This document shows, piece after piece, positions 52,994 through 61,233 of a DNA stretch of 64,000 nt. How positions within the stretch are numbered: the first letter of the stretch is position 1; every line of letters starts with the position of its first letter. The notes below the pieces were generated by a model. The model worked only from the letters and a program-made list of their open reading frames with translations, did not search any database and was not told the origin of the DNA. Origin of the DNA: Polaribacter sp. Hel1_85 (lineage in GTDB: Bacteria > Bacteroidota > Bacteroidia > Flavobacteriales > Flavobacteriaceae); NCBI RefSeq assembly GCF_000766795.1, contig NZ_JPDS01000001.1, forward strand, positions 1,059,001-1,123,000. Direction: 5' to 3'. The translations under genes were made by a program, and so were the position numbers.

Positions 52994-55408
52994 ATGAAAA
53001 AGTGTATCCCCTTTTTTCTACTCTTTTTATCACTTACTCTTTTATCTCAAACAAAAACAGAAGGTGTAAAAAAAGTAGGAATACTTACAGGAAAAGTTGT
53101 TGATTCTAAATCAAAAAAAGCATTACCTTATGTAAACATTGTTATTAAAGACCATATAGAAACTATAATTTCTGGTGGAATTACAAATAATAAAGGGACT
53201 TTTCTTATCAAGGAACTTCCTTTAGACTCTATTTTTATTGAATTCCAGTTTATTTGTTTCAAAACCATAAAGAGAAAAATTGTACTTTCTAACCTTCAAC
53301 AAGAAATAGATTTAGCAACCATTCATTTAGAAGAAGACATTAAAAGTTTAGATGAAGTTGTTGTTAAAGCAGCATCTTCTAAAATTGTTCAAAAAATAGA
53401 TAGAAAAATAATACATGTTGGTAAAGATTTAGCTTCTGCAGGTACCAACTCTTTACAGTTATTAGAAAATATACCTTCTGTAGAAGTAGATTTTAGTTCT
53501 GGTACTATTAATTTAAGAGGTAATAATAATGTGCGTGTTTTAATTGATGGCAAACCCTCCAACTTATCTCCTGCTCAATTATTAAAACAAATTCCTGCTG
53601 CTTCTGTAAAAAGTGTAGAATTGATTACAAATCCTTCTGCAAAATACAATCCTGAAGGTATGAGTGGAATTATCAATTTCATTCTAAAAAAAAATACTAC
53701 CATAGGTTTTAACGGTTCTATAAATATTGGTGTAGAACATAGCATAAATACAAGACCAACTAGCTCATTAGATTTAAATTACAGAACTGGTAAAGTAAAT
53801 ATGTATGCAAATTACAGTTTCGATTTAGGGGAATTTGAAACCTTTTCCTTTTTTGATAGAACTGATAAAGAACTGTATCAAAACATCGATTATGTAGACA
53901 ATACTACTAGTCATTATTTAAAAACAGGAATCGATTTTTACATCAACAAAAAAAATACGTTGTCCTTTTATACCTCGCAAAATTTTGCGGATACAGATTT
54001 TAGCATTAACAGTAAAGTGGTAGAAAATAACAATCTTGTTTTTAATGCACCCAACCTATCAAAATACAACACAAAAGAACAAGCGTATAATATTGATTAC
54101 AAACTAGATATTGATGATAAAGGACAAAATATAGAATTCGAGATTAATTATACAAAAACAACAAATCCTCAAAACGATTTTGTGATAGAAACTGTAAACC
54201 CAAGTTCTAAACTATATAATTACGAGAATACAATTACCAATAATTCCGATACTTTTTTAGCCAATTTAGATTACACAAAACCAATTGCTGGAGGAAATTT
54301 AGAGTTGGGATTTGAAGCAAGAATTCATACTACATTTAATAACATTATTACAGATCAAGAAATTGAAACTGGTGGAACTCCTGCAATTGTACCTAGAGGA
54401 AATACTACTTTTAATTACGATAGAGATATTTACTCTGGTTATGTAAATTATACCAAAGAATTTCAAAAACTTACCTTTCAAGGAGGTTTGCGTTTAGAAC
54501 ATTTTACAGTAAATGGTTTGTTTGAAAACACAGTGCAAACAGCTACAAAACCTTATGAAGATACGTTTTTTACCATATATCCTTCTGCTTATTTCACCTA
54601 TTCTGTTTCAGATAAAAACGAATTTCAGTTAGGTTATAGCAGAAGAGTAGACAGACCAGGTATTGAGCAAGTAACACCAATACAAGAGTGGACTTCTCCT
54701 CTAACCACTTCTATTGGTAACCAAACTTTATTACCACAATTTACCAATTCATTTGAAATAAATTATACCAGAAATATTAAAAATGGATACCTAACTTTTG
54801 GTACTTTTTACAGACATACTACAGACAAAATTGGAAGAATTATAAATAAAGATCTTACCAATACAGACAGACAATTGCTTTCTTATGAAAATTACGATAC
54901 TTCAGACAGTTATGGTGCAGAGTTTTCTTCTAGTTTTAAACTGACAAATTGGTGGAGTTTTAGACCAAGTTCTAGCCTGTATTTTCAAGAAAGTGAGGGT
55001 ATTATAAACAACCAAAACGAACGTATTAAAAACAATCGTTTTACAGCAAATATTAGCAATAGCTTTAAAGTTACTAAAAAATTAAGCTTTCAATTGTCTG
55101 GTATGTATAGAGGAAAAAACGAAAATGTACAGTTTAAAGTAAAACCTTTTTTCTTAGTAAATGCTGCAGCACAATTATCTGTTTTAGATGGTAATGGCGC
55201 CATTACAGTAAGAGGAACCGATATTTTTGACGGTTATAAATTAGATTTCTCTGCAACCAACCCATTTGCACAAACAGGAAACTTTACGTTAGAATACAGT
55301 TCTATATATTTTGGTTTTTCTTATGATTTTGGAAGCGGAAAAAACAGAGCTAGAGATAGAAAATACAGAGAAAAAAACGAAACCCAAGGAAGTGGTGGCG
55401 TTTTGTAA
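52994..55408 (+). CDS. Outer membrane beta-barrel / TonB receptor-like protein, copy 2
   Basis: 804 aa from the ATG at 52994 (MKKCIPFFLLFLSLTLLSQ); an in-frame TTG three codons upstream is the alternative. It has the same architecture as the preceding gene: signal peptide, carboxypeptidase-regulatory-like domain (ILTGKVVDSKSKKALPYVNI), plug-like region and barrel, with a similar GSGKNRARDRK and Gly-rich tail. Long stretches are identical or nearly so (SVELITNPSAKYNPEGMSGI), so it is a tandem duplicate. The terminator between them suggests separate transcription. Confidence 0.85.
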   Translation: MKKCIPFFLLFLSLTLLSQTKTEGVKKVGILTGKVVDSKSKKALPYVNIVIKDHIETIISGGITNNKGTFLIKELPLDSIFIEFQFICFKTIKRKIVLSNLQQEIDLATIHLEEDIKSLDEVVVKAASSKIVQKIDRKIIHVGKDLASAGTNSLQLLENIPSVEVDFSSGTINLRGNNNVRVLIDGKPSNLSPAQLLKQIPAASVKSVELITNPSAKYNPEGMSGIINFILKKNTTIGFNGSINIGVEHSINTRPTSSLDLNYRTGKVNMYANYSFDLGEFETFSFFDRTDKELYQNIDYVDNTTSHYLKTGIDFYINKKNTLSFYTSQNFADTDFSINSKVVENNNLVFNAPNLSKYNTKEQAYNIDYKLDIDDKGQNIEFEINYTKTTNPQNDFVIETVNPSSKLYNYENTITNNSDTFLANLDYTKPIAGGNLELGFEARIHTTFNNIITDQEIETGGTPAIVPRGNTTFNYDRDIYSGYVNYTKEFQKLTFQGGLRLEHFTVNGLFENTVQTATKPYEDTFFTIYPSAYFTYSVSDKNEFQLGYSRRVDRPGIEQVTPIQEWTSPLTTSIGNQTLLPQFTNSFEINYTRNIKNGYLTFGTFYRHTTDKIGRIINKDLTNTDRQLLSYENYDTSDSYGAEFSSSFKLTNWWSFRPSSSLYFQESEGIINNQNERIKNNRFTANISNSFKVTKKLSFQLSGMYRGKNENVQFKVKPFFLVNAAAQLSVLDGNGAITVRGTDIFDGYKLDFSATNPFAQTGNFTLEYSSIYFGFSYDFGSGKNRARDRKYREKNETQGSGGVL

Positions 55409-55452
55409 CAAACTAGTTTAGTTTGTTTCTAAACTTAAAAAAAACGAACTTC

Positions 55453-55508
55453 GCTAACGCCGATTATAAGTCATTAAAACGACATCATAATCGTCTTAAG
55501 TTGTAAGC
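55453..55508 (+). repeat. Upstream attC-like stem-loop of the nuclease cassette
   Basis: Starts GCTAACGCCGATTATAAG and ends CTTAAGTTGTAAGC, arms that pair imperfectly around a short centre with ACGA/TCGT. The shape (GCTnAC ... GTTnnAGC) resembles the stem-loops that follow accessory genes in Bacteroidota, but does not match the strict integron attC consensus. Confidence 0.45.
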
Positions 55509-55535
55509 AATTAAAAAACAGAACTCAAAACAAAA

Positions 55536-55994
55536 ATGAGTAACGAAATTGGAGATTTAGGAGAACATATTTTCAACGTTGAAATATCACGTGATTATAC
55601 GTTTAGACCAAGACATTTAGGCGAAAAATGGCCTGCTTCTGATTTTTATGTAGAATTAATCGGACCATCGGAAGTTTTCTTCTTTATTGTTCAAGTTAAA
55701 GCAACTCACAGCGGATTAAATCGAAATGGAAACTTAAAAGTCAAAGTTCCTAAAGAAAAGCTTCATAAACTTAACGAATACTACTGTCCTACTTATGTAG
55801 CAGGAGTGGATAATGATACTGACGAGGTTTATTTAGTTTCCGTAAACACAAAACGAAGAAAAGGAATTAGTAGTCTTCCAACTAATTTCAATCTGAATAA
55901 AATTAATAGAGCCAAACTTTTTGATGAAGTAAAAAAGTTTTGGCTTGACTCGAATATAAAAACGCATAAACGAACTTTTAAACATAAACTCTAA
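55536..55994 (+). CDS. DUF4365-type PD-(D/E)XK-like protein
   Basis: 152 aa. It opens with EIGDLGEHIF, followed by a nuclease-like core WPASDFYVELIG...FFFIVQVKATHSG with Asp36 and Gln53-Val-Lys55 in the positions of the catalytic D and (E/Q)xK. This matches DUF4365, a PD-(D/E)XK-fold family often seen near defence genes. The rest (about 75-150) has the YCPTYVAGVDNDTDEVYLVS strand pair. Arg is often CGA here, unlike the AGA-rich neighbours. Its stop overlaps the next start by one base (TAATG). Whether it cuts nucleic acid is unknown. Confidence 0.72.
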   Translation: MSNEIGDLGEHIFNVEISRDYTFRPRHLGEKWPASDFYVELIGPSEVFFFIVQVKATHSGLNRNGNLKVKVPKEKLHKLNEYYCPTYVAGVDNDTDEVYLVSVNTKRRKGISSLPTNFNLNKINRAKLFDEVKKFWLDSNIKTHKRTFKHKL

Positions 55995-56422
55995 TGAGCA
56001 ATATTCAGAACTTTAAAGAATGGAGAGCAGAAGAAATGGTAAAAGTGTTTTTGCTGAAATCTGGTTTCAAATTTGAAATTGAAACATTTCCGACACCAAT
56101 GTTTGATTTGTTTGTTAAATTTAAAACTAATTCTAATGTTAAATTTGCAATTGAGGTTAAGACAAAAATAAGATTTCAAAGTAGAATTAATAAACAAATG
56201 AGTGCGTTGAAAACGTATCGTGATGCAGGACTAATTAATATTCCTGTTTTATTGATAAAAGTAGATGAAAAAGAAGAAGAAAGCGAATTTGACTTTTTAG
56301 TATTTCCTTCTTTTAAAGAAAATAAGCTTTTAATTAGAAATGAATTCAAATTCATCAAATTAAACAAAGAGAATTTTAAAATGAAGATGAATAGTATTGA
56401 AAAATGGTACGCTGAAAAATAA
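55994..56422 (+). CDS. Unrecognised protein with a PD-(D/E)XK-like core
   Basis: 142 aa, no family recognised with certainty. The N-terminal helix (KEWRAEEMVKVFLLKSGFKF, with Glu13) leads into a strand-turn-strand with Asp38 in TPMFDLFVKF and Glu54-Val-Lys56 in FAIEVKTKIRF, the order expected for a restriction-endonuclease-like fold. The C-terminal half has the NIPVLLIKVDEKEEESEFDF block. It is translationally coupled to the DUF4365-type gene and its stop is two bases from a long stem-loop. A partner nuclease or a cognate regulator are both possible. Confidence 0.6.
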   Translation: MSNIQNFKEWRAEEMVKVFLLKSGFKFEIETFPTPMFDLFVKFKTNSNVKFAIEVKTKIRFQSRINKQMSALKTYRDAGLINIPVLLIKVDEKEEESEFDFLVFPSFKENKLLIRNEFKFIKLNKENFKMKMNSIEKWYAEK

Positions 56423-56424
56423 CT

Positions 56425-56558
56425 GCTCACAACATCGCATAAAAATAATGCGTAGATTAGTACTTAAATAAAGAACAGTGCACTTTTGTTACTTCTGATT
56501 TTCCTGCGGAAAATCCTCGCACACAAAAACGCACAATTCTTATACGTAACCGTTAGCG
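56425..56558 (+). repeat. Downstream attC-like stem-loop of the nuclease cassette
   Basis: About 134 bp. It begins GCTCACAACATCGCATAA and ends CTTATACGTAACCGTTAGCG. Inside are a perfect stem CGCAT/ATGCG (56436-56452), imperfect arms around GTGC..TTTTGT / ACAAAAA.GCAC, and the central palindrome GATTTTCC-TGC-GGAAAATC (56497-56515). The outermost bases share TTCGCTAACG and TATAAG, in inverted form, with 55450-55470 on the other side of the two genes. Such elements follow accessory genes in many Bacteroidota. Confidence 0.55.
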
Positions 56559-56576
56559 AATCAATAAAAATCAAAT

Positions 56577-56609
56577 AAAAAAGGTGCTACAAAATGTAAC
56601 ACCTTTTTT
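56577..56609 (-). terminator. Terminator of the KAS III gene
   Basis: AAAAAAGGTG (56577-56586) / CACCTTTTTT (56600-56609), with additional TAC/GTA pairing in the loop and T runs on both strands. Confidence 0.82.
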
Positions 56610-56634
56610 AATATTTAAAAATAATCGTAAAATA

Positions 56635-57642
56635 TTACCAACGTATAATTACAGAACCCCAAGTAAATCCGCTACCAAAAGCAGCTAAAACTACTAAGTC
56701 TCCATCTTTAATTTTTCCTTTTTCCCAAGCTTCAGTTAACGCAATAATTACAGAAGCAGCAGTAGTGTTTCCGTATTTCATAATATTATTAAAAACTTTA
56801 TCATCAGACAATCTAAACTTCTTTTGTATAAACTGTGCAATACGTAAATTCGCTTGATGAGGAATTAACATATCTATATCTTCTTTTTCTAAATTGTTGG
56901 CCGCTAAACCTTCTACAATCGCTTCAGAAAAACGGGTAATGGCATGTTTAAATACAAACTGTCCATTCATATATGGGTAATAAGAAACATCATCTGGATC
57001 GTTTGCTTCTAAAATTTCTGGTACCCATCTTTGTGTAGAAGGACCTTCTAAAACCAATTCTTTAGCGTGTTTTCCTTCAGAATGTAAATGAGAAGATAAA
57101 ATACCTTTTCCTGCTTCTTCACTTCTAGATAATACCGCAGCTCCTGCTCCATCACCAAAAATTACTGAAACATTTCTTCCTCTTGTAGAACGTTCCAATC
57201 CTCCAGAATGGTTTTCTGCTCCAATAACTAAAATGTTTTTATACATCCCAGTTTTTATAAACTGATCTGCAACAGACATTGCATAAATAAAACCAGAACA
57301 TTGGTTACGTACATCTAAAGCACCAATAGTTGGCATGTCTAACATATCTTGCACTTGCACGCCACCTCCAGGAAAATACATATCTGGACTTAAAGTTGCA
57401 AATACAATAAAATCGATATCATCTTTAGTTAAACCTGCTCTTTCTATAGCAATTCTAGCCGCTTTCGCTCCCATAACTGCTGTAGTATCTCCAGATTTTG
57501 GGTCAATCCACCTTCTTTCTTTTATCCCCGTTCTTTCTTGAATCCATTCGTCAGAAGTTTCCATAAATTCCTTTAAATCGTTGTTGGTAACAACATTCTC
57601 TGGAACATAATATCCAAGTCCTATAATTTTAGAATTGTACAT
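56635..57642 (-). CDS. fabH: 3-oxoacyl-ACP synthase III (KAS III) family protein
   Basis: 335 aa condensing enzyme that joins an acyl-CoA to malonyl-ACP. The catalytic triad is complete: Cys115 in NQCSGF, His262 in IPHQANLRI and Asn292 in YGNTTAAS. The gene is not next to plsX/rpmF, so it may be an extra KAS III rather than the housekeeping copy; the symbol is given on family grounds. ATG start at 57642. The 216-bp gap upstream is AT-rich and holds a possible TTTG-21-TATTTTAG promoter on the minus strand. Confidence 0.85.
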   Translation of the reverse strand: MYNSKIIGLGYYVPENVVTNNDLKEFMETSDEWIQERTGIKERRWIDPKSGDTTAVMGAKAARIAIERAGLTKDDIDFIVFATLSPDMYFPGGGVQVQDMLDMPTIGALDVRNQCSGFIYAMSVADQFIKTGMYKNILVIGAENHSGGLERSTRGRNVSVIFGDGAGAAVLSRSEEAGKGILSSHLHSEGKHAKELVLEGPSTQRWVPEILEANDPDDVSYYPYMNGQFVFKHAITRFSEAIVEGLAANNLEKEDIDMLIPHQANLRIAQFIQKKFRLSDDKVFNNIMKYGNTTAASVIIALTEAWEKGKIKDGDLVVLAAFGSGFTWGSVIIRW

Positions 57643-57858
57643 ATATTAATATTTTTAGTTAATTGTTAGATTGCAGAAAGCTAAAATAGGGATAAATTAA
57701 CGTGTTTTCCAAATCAATTTTTTTATTTGGTGTAAGTAACGGATATACATCTAATAAAATAACGAAATTTTAGAAAACTGCCTTCTTTTTTTAATGAATA
57801 ACTTTAATTAAATAAAGGTAAAAATGAAAGTGAAATTATTTTTTTAAGTTTAAACTAA

Positions 57859-59283
57859 TTAAAGCCACTTTAAAGTAAAGTTAATAATTTTTTCTTTAAA
57901 ATTAGTATAAGGAGGCACTAATAATTCTAACGCTCCTGGTATATTTTGCTTTAAAACACCTCTTGCATTTGAGAACTCTTGAAAGCCAAAAAAACCATGA
58001 GATTTTCCTATTCCACTATTATTAGAACCTCCAAAAGGTAAGTTATTATTGTAAAAATGAACAGCATTATTATTTACACAAGAACCACCTGCTCTTGTAT
58101 TATTTAGAATATGAGCTATATTTTTACGGTTTTTACTGTATACATACAAAGCCAATGGTTTTTCTTTCGTATTTATGGCATCAATAACTTTGGTAACATC
58201 ATCATAAGGAATAATTGGTAAAATGGGACCAAAAATTTCTTCTTGCATAACGCTAGAGTTCAAATCTACATTTGTTAAAATAGTAGGCTCAATTGCATTT
58301 GTATTTTCATCAACTTTACCACCAAAAGCAACTTTTGCTCCTTGTGATTTCGCATCAGAAATCATAGTACTAATACGTTTTTTGTGAGATGCATTTACAA
58401 TACACGTATAACTTTTAGAGCTATTTGCATCTCCTTCATAAAAAGTAGCGAGTACTTTTTTAAATTCTGCAACCAATTCTTTTGCTTTACTTTTATGAAC
58501 ATAAATATAATCTGGCGCAATACAAACCTGACCAGCATTTACAAACTTACCAACTGCAATACGTTTTGCTGCCGTTTTTATAGACGCAGTTTCATCAACA
58601 ATTATTGGTGATTTACCACCTAATTCTAAGGTTACAGATGTTAAATGCTTTGCAGCTGCAACCATTACAATTTTACCAATTGCTGGCGATCCTGTAAAAA
58701 AGATATGATTAAAGGGTAGAGATAATAAATCTGTAGATGTTTGTATAGCGCCTTCTATTAAAGTTACTTCATTTTCATTAAAAACAGCAGTTACTAATTC
58801 TTTCATCACCTTAGAAATATGAGGTGTCATTTCTGAAGGTTTTAAAATTACAGTATTACCTGCTGCAATGGCACTTACCAAAGGTGCTAATGTTAAATTA
58901 ACAGGAAAATTCCAAGGAGAAATAATTAAACAAACTCCTTTAGGCTCGTGTTTTATATAGGAAGTAGACCCCACAAAAGCCAATGGTGTAGATACACTTT
59001 GTTTGTTTGCCCAAGAGTTTAAATGTCTTAAAGTATGTTTAATTTCACTAGTAACTGGGTAAATTTCTGTTAAATCTACTTCTGCTGCTGGCTTGCTCAT
59101 GTCTTTATAAAGTGCCTCCTTAATAGCATCTCTATAAGTAACCTCAACTGCTTTTTTTAAAGCTAATAATTTCTTTCTTCTTTCTTTTATAGATTGATTT
59201 CCAACTACAAATTGATTTGCTTTGTGAGCATTAAAAATAGCAGTAATTGCTTCTTTATTTAACTCATCCTTAATAGGTTTCAT
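57859..59283 (-). CDS. Aldehyde dehydrogenase, NAD(P)-dependent
   Basis: 474 aa. Oxidises an aldehyde to its acid. Catalytic Cys254 lies in NAGQVCIAP and the general-base Glu220 in TLELGGKSP; the cofactor motif is FTGSPAIGK (196-204). The short class-3-like form with a C-terminal amphipathic/hydrophobic end (INFTLKWL) may be membrane-associated like fatty aldehyde dehydrogenases. The neighbouring GMC oxidoreductase, 111 bp upstream on the same strand, could supply the aldehyde. Confidence 0.88.
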   Translation of the reverse strand: MKPIKDELNKEAITAIFNAHKANQFVVGNQSIKERRKKLLALKKAVEVTYRDAIKEALYKDMSKPAAEVDLTEIYPVTSEIKHTLRHLNSWANKQSVSTPLAFVGSTSYIKHEPKGVCLIISPWNFPVNLTLAPLVSAIAAGNTVILKPSEMTPHISKVMKELVTAVFNENEVTLIEGAIQTSTDLLSLPFNHIFFTGSPAIGKIVMVAAAKHLTSVTLELGGKSPIIVDETASIKTAAKRIAVGKFVNAGQVCIAPDYIYVHKSKAKELVAEFKKVLATFYEGDANSSKSYTCIVNASHKKRISTMISDAKSQGAKVAFGGKVDENTNAIEPTILTNVDLNSSVMQEEIFGPILPIIPYDDVTKVIDAINTKEKPLALYVYSKNRKNIAHILNNTRAGGSCVNNNAVHFYNNNLPFGGSNNSGIGKSHGFFGFQEFSNARGVLKQNIPGALELLVPPYTNFKEKIINFTLKWL

Positions 59284-59394
59284 AAATTATAGCTTTGAAA
59301 ATTCTTAAAATATTACGATTCGATTTTACTAAAATAGGAATTCTATTACAGAATTCTTAAAAATTAAAAACTTTATAATTTCATTCCTTATTTA

Positions 59395-60966
59395 TTATTC
59401 TTTTTTGCTTGGTATTTTACTCATAGCATATTCAGAAATTGCAGTTATTGACAAAGATGGATTCACTCCTGGATTTGCAGAAATCATAGAACCATCGCAA
59501 ATCATCATATTCTTGTAGCCAAAAACATTACATTCTTTATCTATAACACCCGTTTTACTATCTGCTCCCATTACAGAACCTCCTAAAATATGAGCTGTTG
59601 TAGTAGTTCCTAAAAGAACATCTGTAAAATTTGAAAAAGGGATTCCTTTTATCTTTTTACCTACTTTTTTACTTAATGTAATTGCTTCAGGAATAAATGC
59701 ATTTGGTTTTTCTCCTTCTTTTGCAATGGTTTTCATTTCTGTAAATCTACCTTTCTTTATTTGTAAAGTACTATCTAAAGTTTGCATAAATAATAAAATA
59801 GTGGTTTTCTCTGCGTATTTTTTAGTAAACAAGGTTTTTAAAACATAAAATGGTTTGGTTATTATAACCCCCAATACACCAATAATCCTAAAAATTCCGT
59901 ATTTTCCTTTTACAGTTGGTAATGTAATTAGCTTTACAAAACTAGACCCTTTTGCATATCTAACAGGTTCTAAATGACTGTTTTTATCAGTATGTAAAAT
60001 TGAGCCAATGGCAATACCTTTAGAGTAATCTTTGTCATCATCTTTAGTAGAAGTAACAGACAATAAAGATTCATTATTTGTTCTTATATCTTTTCCAACA
60101 AAGTTGGATAATTTTTTAAGAGAGGTTTCTTTTAACTTTAATAGTAATGGAATTGTTCCCATAACTCCACCAGAAAAAATAACACCTTTAGCAGTAACAC
60201 TTGCTTTGTTTTTTCTACCAATACTAGATTTATAACTTATTTTATATCCTTTAGAAGAATTATTATCATCAATAGTTTCTACATTAAAAACTTCTTTTTC
60301 TGCAATTATTTTAGCGCCTAATTGTTGGGCTAAATACAAGTAATTTTTATCTAACGTATTTTTAGAATTGTACCTACAACCTGTCATACAAGCACCACAA
60401 TGAATACAACCTTTTCTATCTGGACCTTTACCGTTAAAATATGGATCTTTCACTTTTTTACCAGGTTCCCCAAAAAAAACTGCAACTTTAGTGGGTTCAA
60501 ATTCCTTTTCTTTTCCTAAATCTTTTGCAATATCTTTTAACAACAAATCGGCATCAAATAACTTAGGGTTTACTTCTGCTCCCAACATTTTATGAGCAGT
60601 TTTATAAAAAGGTTTTAATGTTTCTTGCCAAGAATTTAAGTTTGCCCAACTCCCAGTTTTAAAAAAATCTTCTTTGGGAATTGGTAAAGTGTTTGCATAA
60701 GTTAAAGAACCTCCACCAACACCAACACCGGAAAGTACTGTAACATGGTTTAAAAAAGTCATTTTAAAAATACCATGCAATCCAAAATTTGGTTTCCAAA
60801 ACCATTTTTTTAAGTTCCAATTTGTTTTCGGAAAATCTTTTGCTTCAAACCATTTTCCTTTTTCAATCACTAAAACCTTATATCCTTTTTCAGATAAACG
60901 CAATGCACTTACAGAGCCACCAAAACCACTTCCAATAATTACATAATCGTATTCTAAATCATTCAT
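59395..60966 (-). CDS. GMC-family FAD-dependent oxidoreductase
   Basis: 523 aa. Binds FAD through the N-terminal Rossmann loop IIGSGFGGSVSAL (10-22). The GVGGGSLTYANTL region and the C-terminal ANPGVNPSLSITAISEYAM complete the GMC/cholesterol oxidase signature. An unusual cluster, CIHCGACMTGC (Cys187, 190, 193, 197), has a CxxCxxCxxxC ferredoxin-like spacing. It probably oxidises an alcohol or sterol-like substrate and passes the aldehyde to the next enzyme; the substrate is unknown. ATG start at 60966. Confidence 0.86.
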   Translation of the reverse strand: MNDLEYDYVIIGSGFGGSVSALRLSEKGYKVLVIEKGKWFEAKDFPKTNWNLKKWFWKPNFGLHGIFKMTFLNHVTVLSGVGVGGGSLTYANTLPIPKEDFFKTGSWANLNSWQETLKPFYKTAHKMLGAEVNPKLFDADLLLKDIAKDLGKEKEFEPTKVAVFFGEPGKKVKDPYFNGKGPDRKGCIHCGACMTGCRYNSKNTLDKNYLYLAQQLGAKIIAEKEVFNVETIDDNNSSKGYKISYKSSIGRKNKASVTAKGVIFSGGVMGTIPLLLKLKETSLKKLSNFVGKDIRTNNESLLSVTSTKDDDKDYSKGIAIGSILHTDKNSHLEPVRYAKGSSFVKLITLPTVKGKYGIFRIIGVLGVIITKPFYVLKTLFTKKYAEKTTILLFMQTLDSTLQIKKGRFTEMKTIAKEGEKPNAFIPEAITLSKKVGKKIKGIPFSNFTDVLLGTTTTAHILGGSVMGADSKTGVIDKECNVFGYKNMMICDGSMISANPGVNPSLSITAISEYAMSKIPSKKE

Positions 60967-61116
60967 AAATGATAAAATCTTAATTTGATAGATTCTAAAT
61001 GTAGCAAAAATTCAGGTTATAAAATAAATTTCTGTCATCTTGTCACAAAACTACTTTTGGTATTTTTTTTGACTAATAGTAAAATATAAAAATAATTATA
61101 AACTGTTATTTGTAAT

Positions 61117-61200
61117 TGTCATTTTGGGCGAAATGAAAAGAAGTCGAAAAATCTTACATCAATTTTTAGATTTCTCCATAAAGTCGAAAAGACAAATTAG
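61117..61200 (+). repeat. Flavobacterial intergenic inverted repeat upstream of htpG
   Basis: A left arm starting TGTCATTTTGGGCGAAATG and ending GTCGAAAAATCT pairs imperfectly with a right arm AGATTTCTCC...GTCGAAAAGACA. This follows the dispersed ATTTCGA...AGAAATCT repeat known from many flavobacteria. It lies in the 267-bp gap before htpG; no gene is seen there. Confidence 0.5.
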
Positions 61201-61233
61201 AATAACATCAATAAAAAACAAAATAAACATAAA

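Noticed and set aside
55536..56422. Type II toxin-antitoxin pair
   Set aside because: Both proteins are larger than usual and both look nuclease-like; no DNA-binding antitoxin motif was found.
55453..56558. Classical integron cassette
   Set aside because: The stem-loops miss the strict attC consensus and no integrase gene is in the window; kept only as attC-like.
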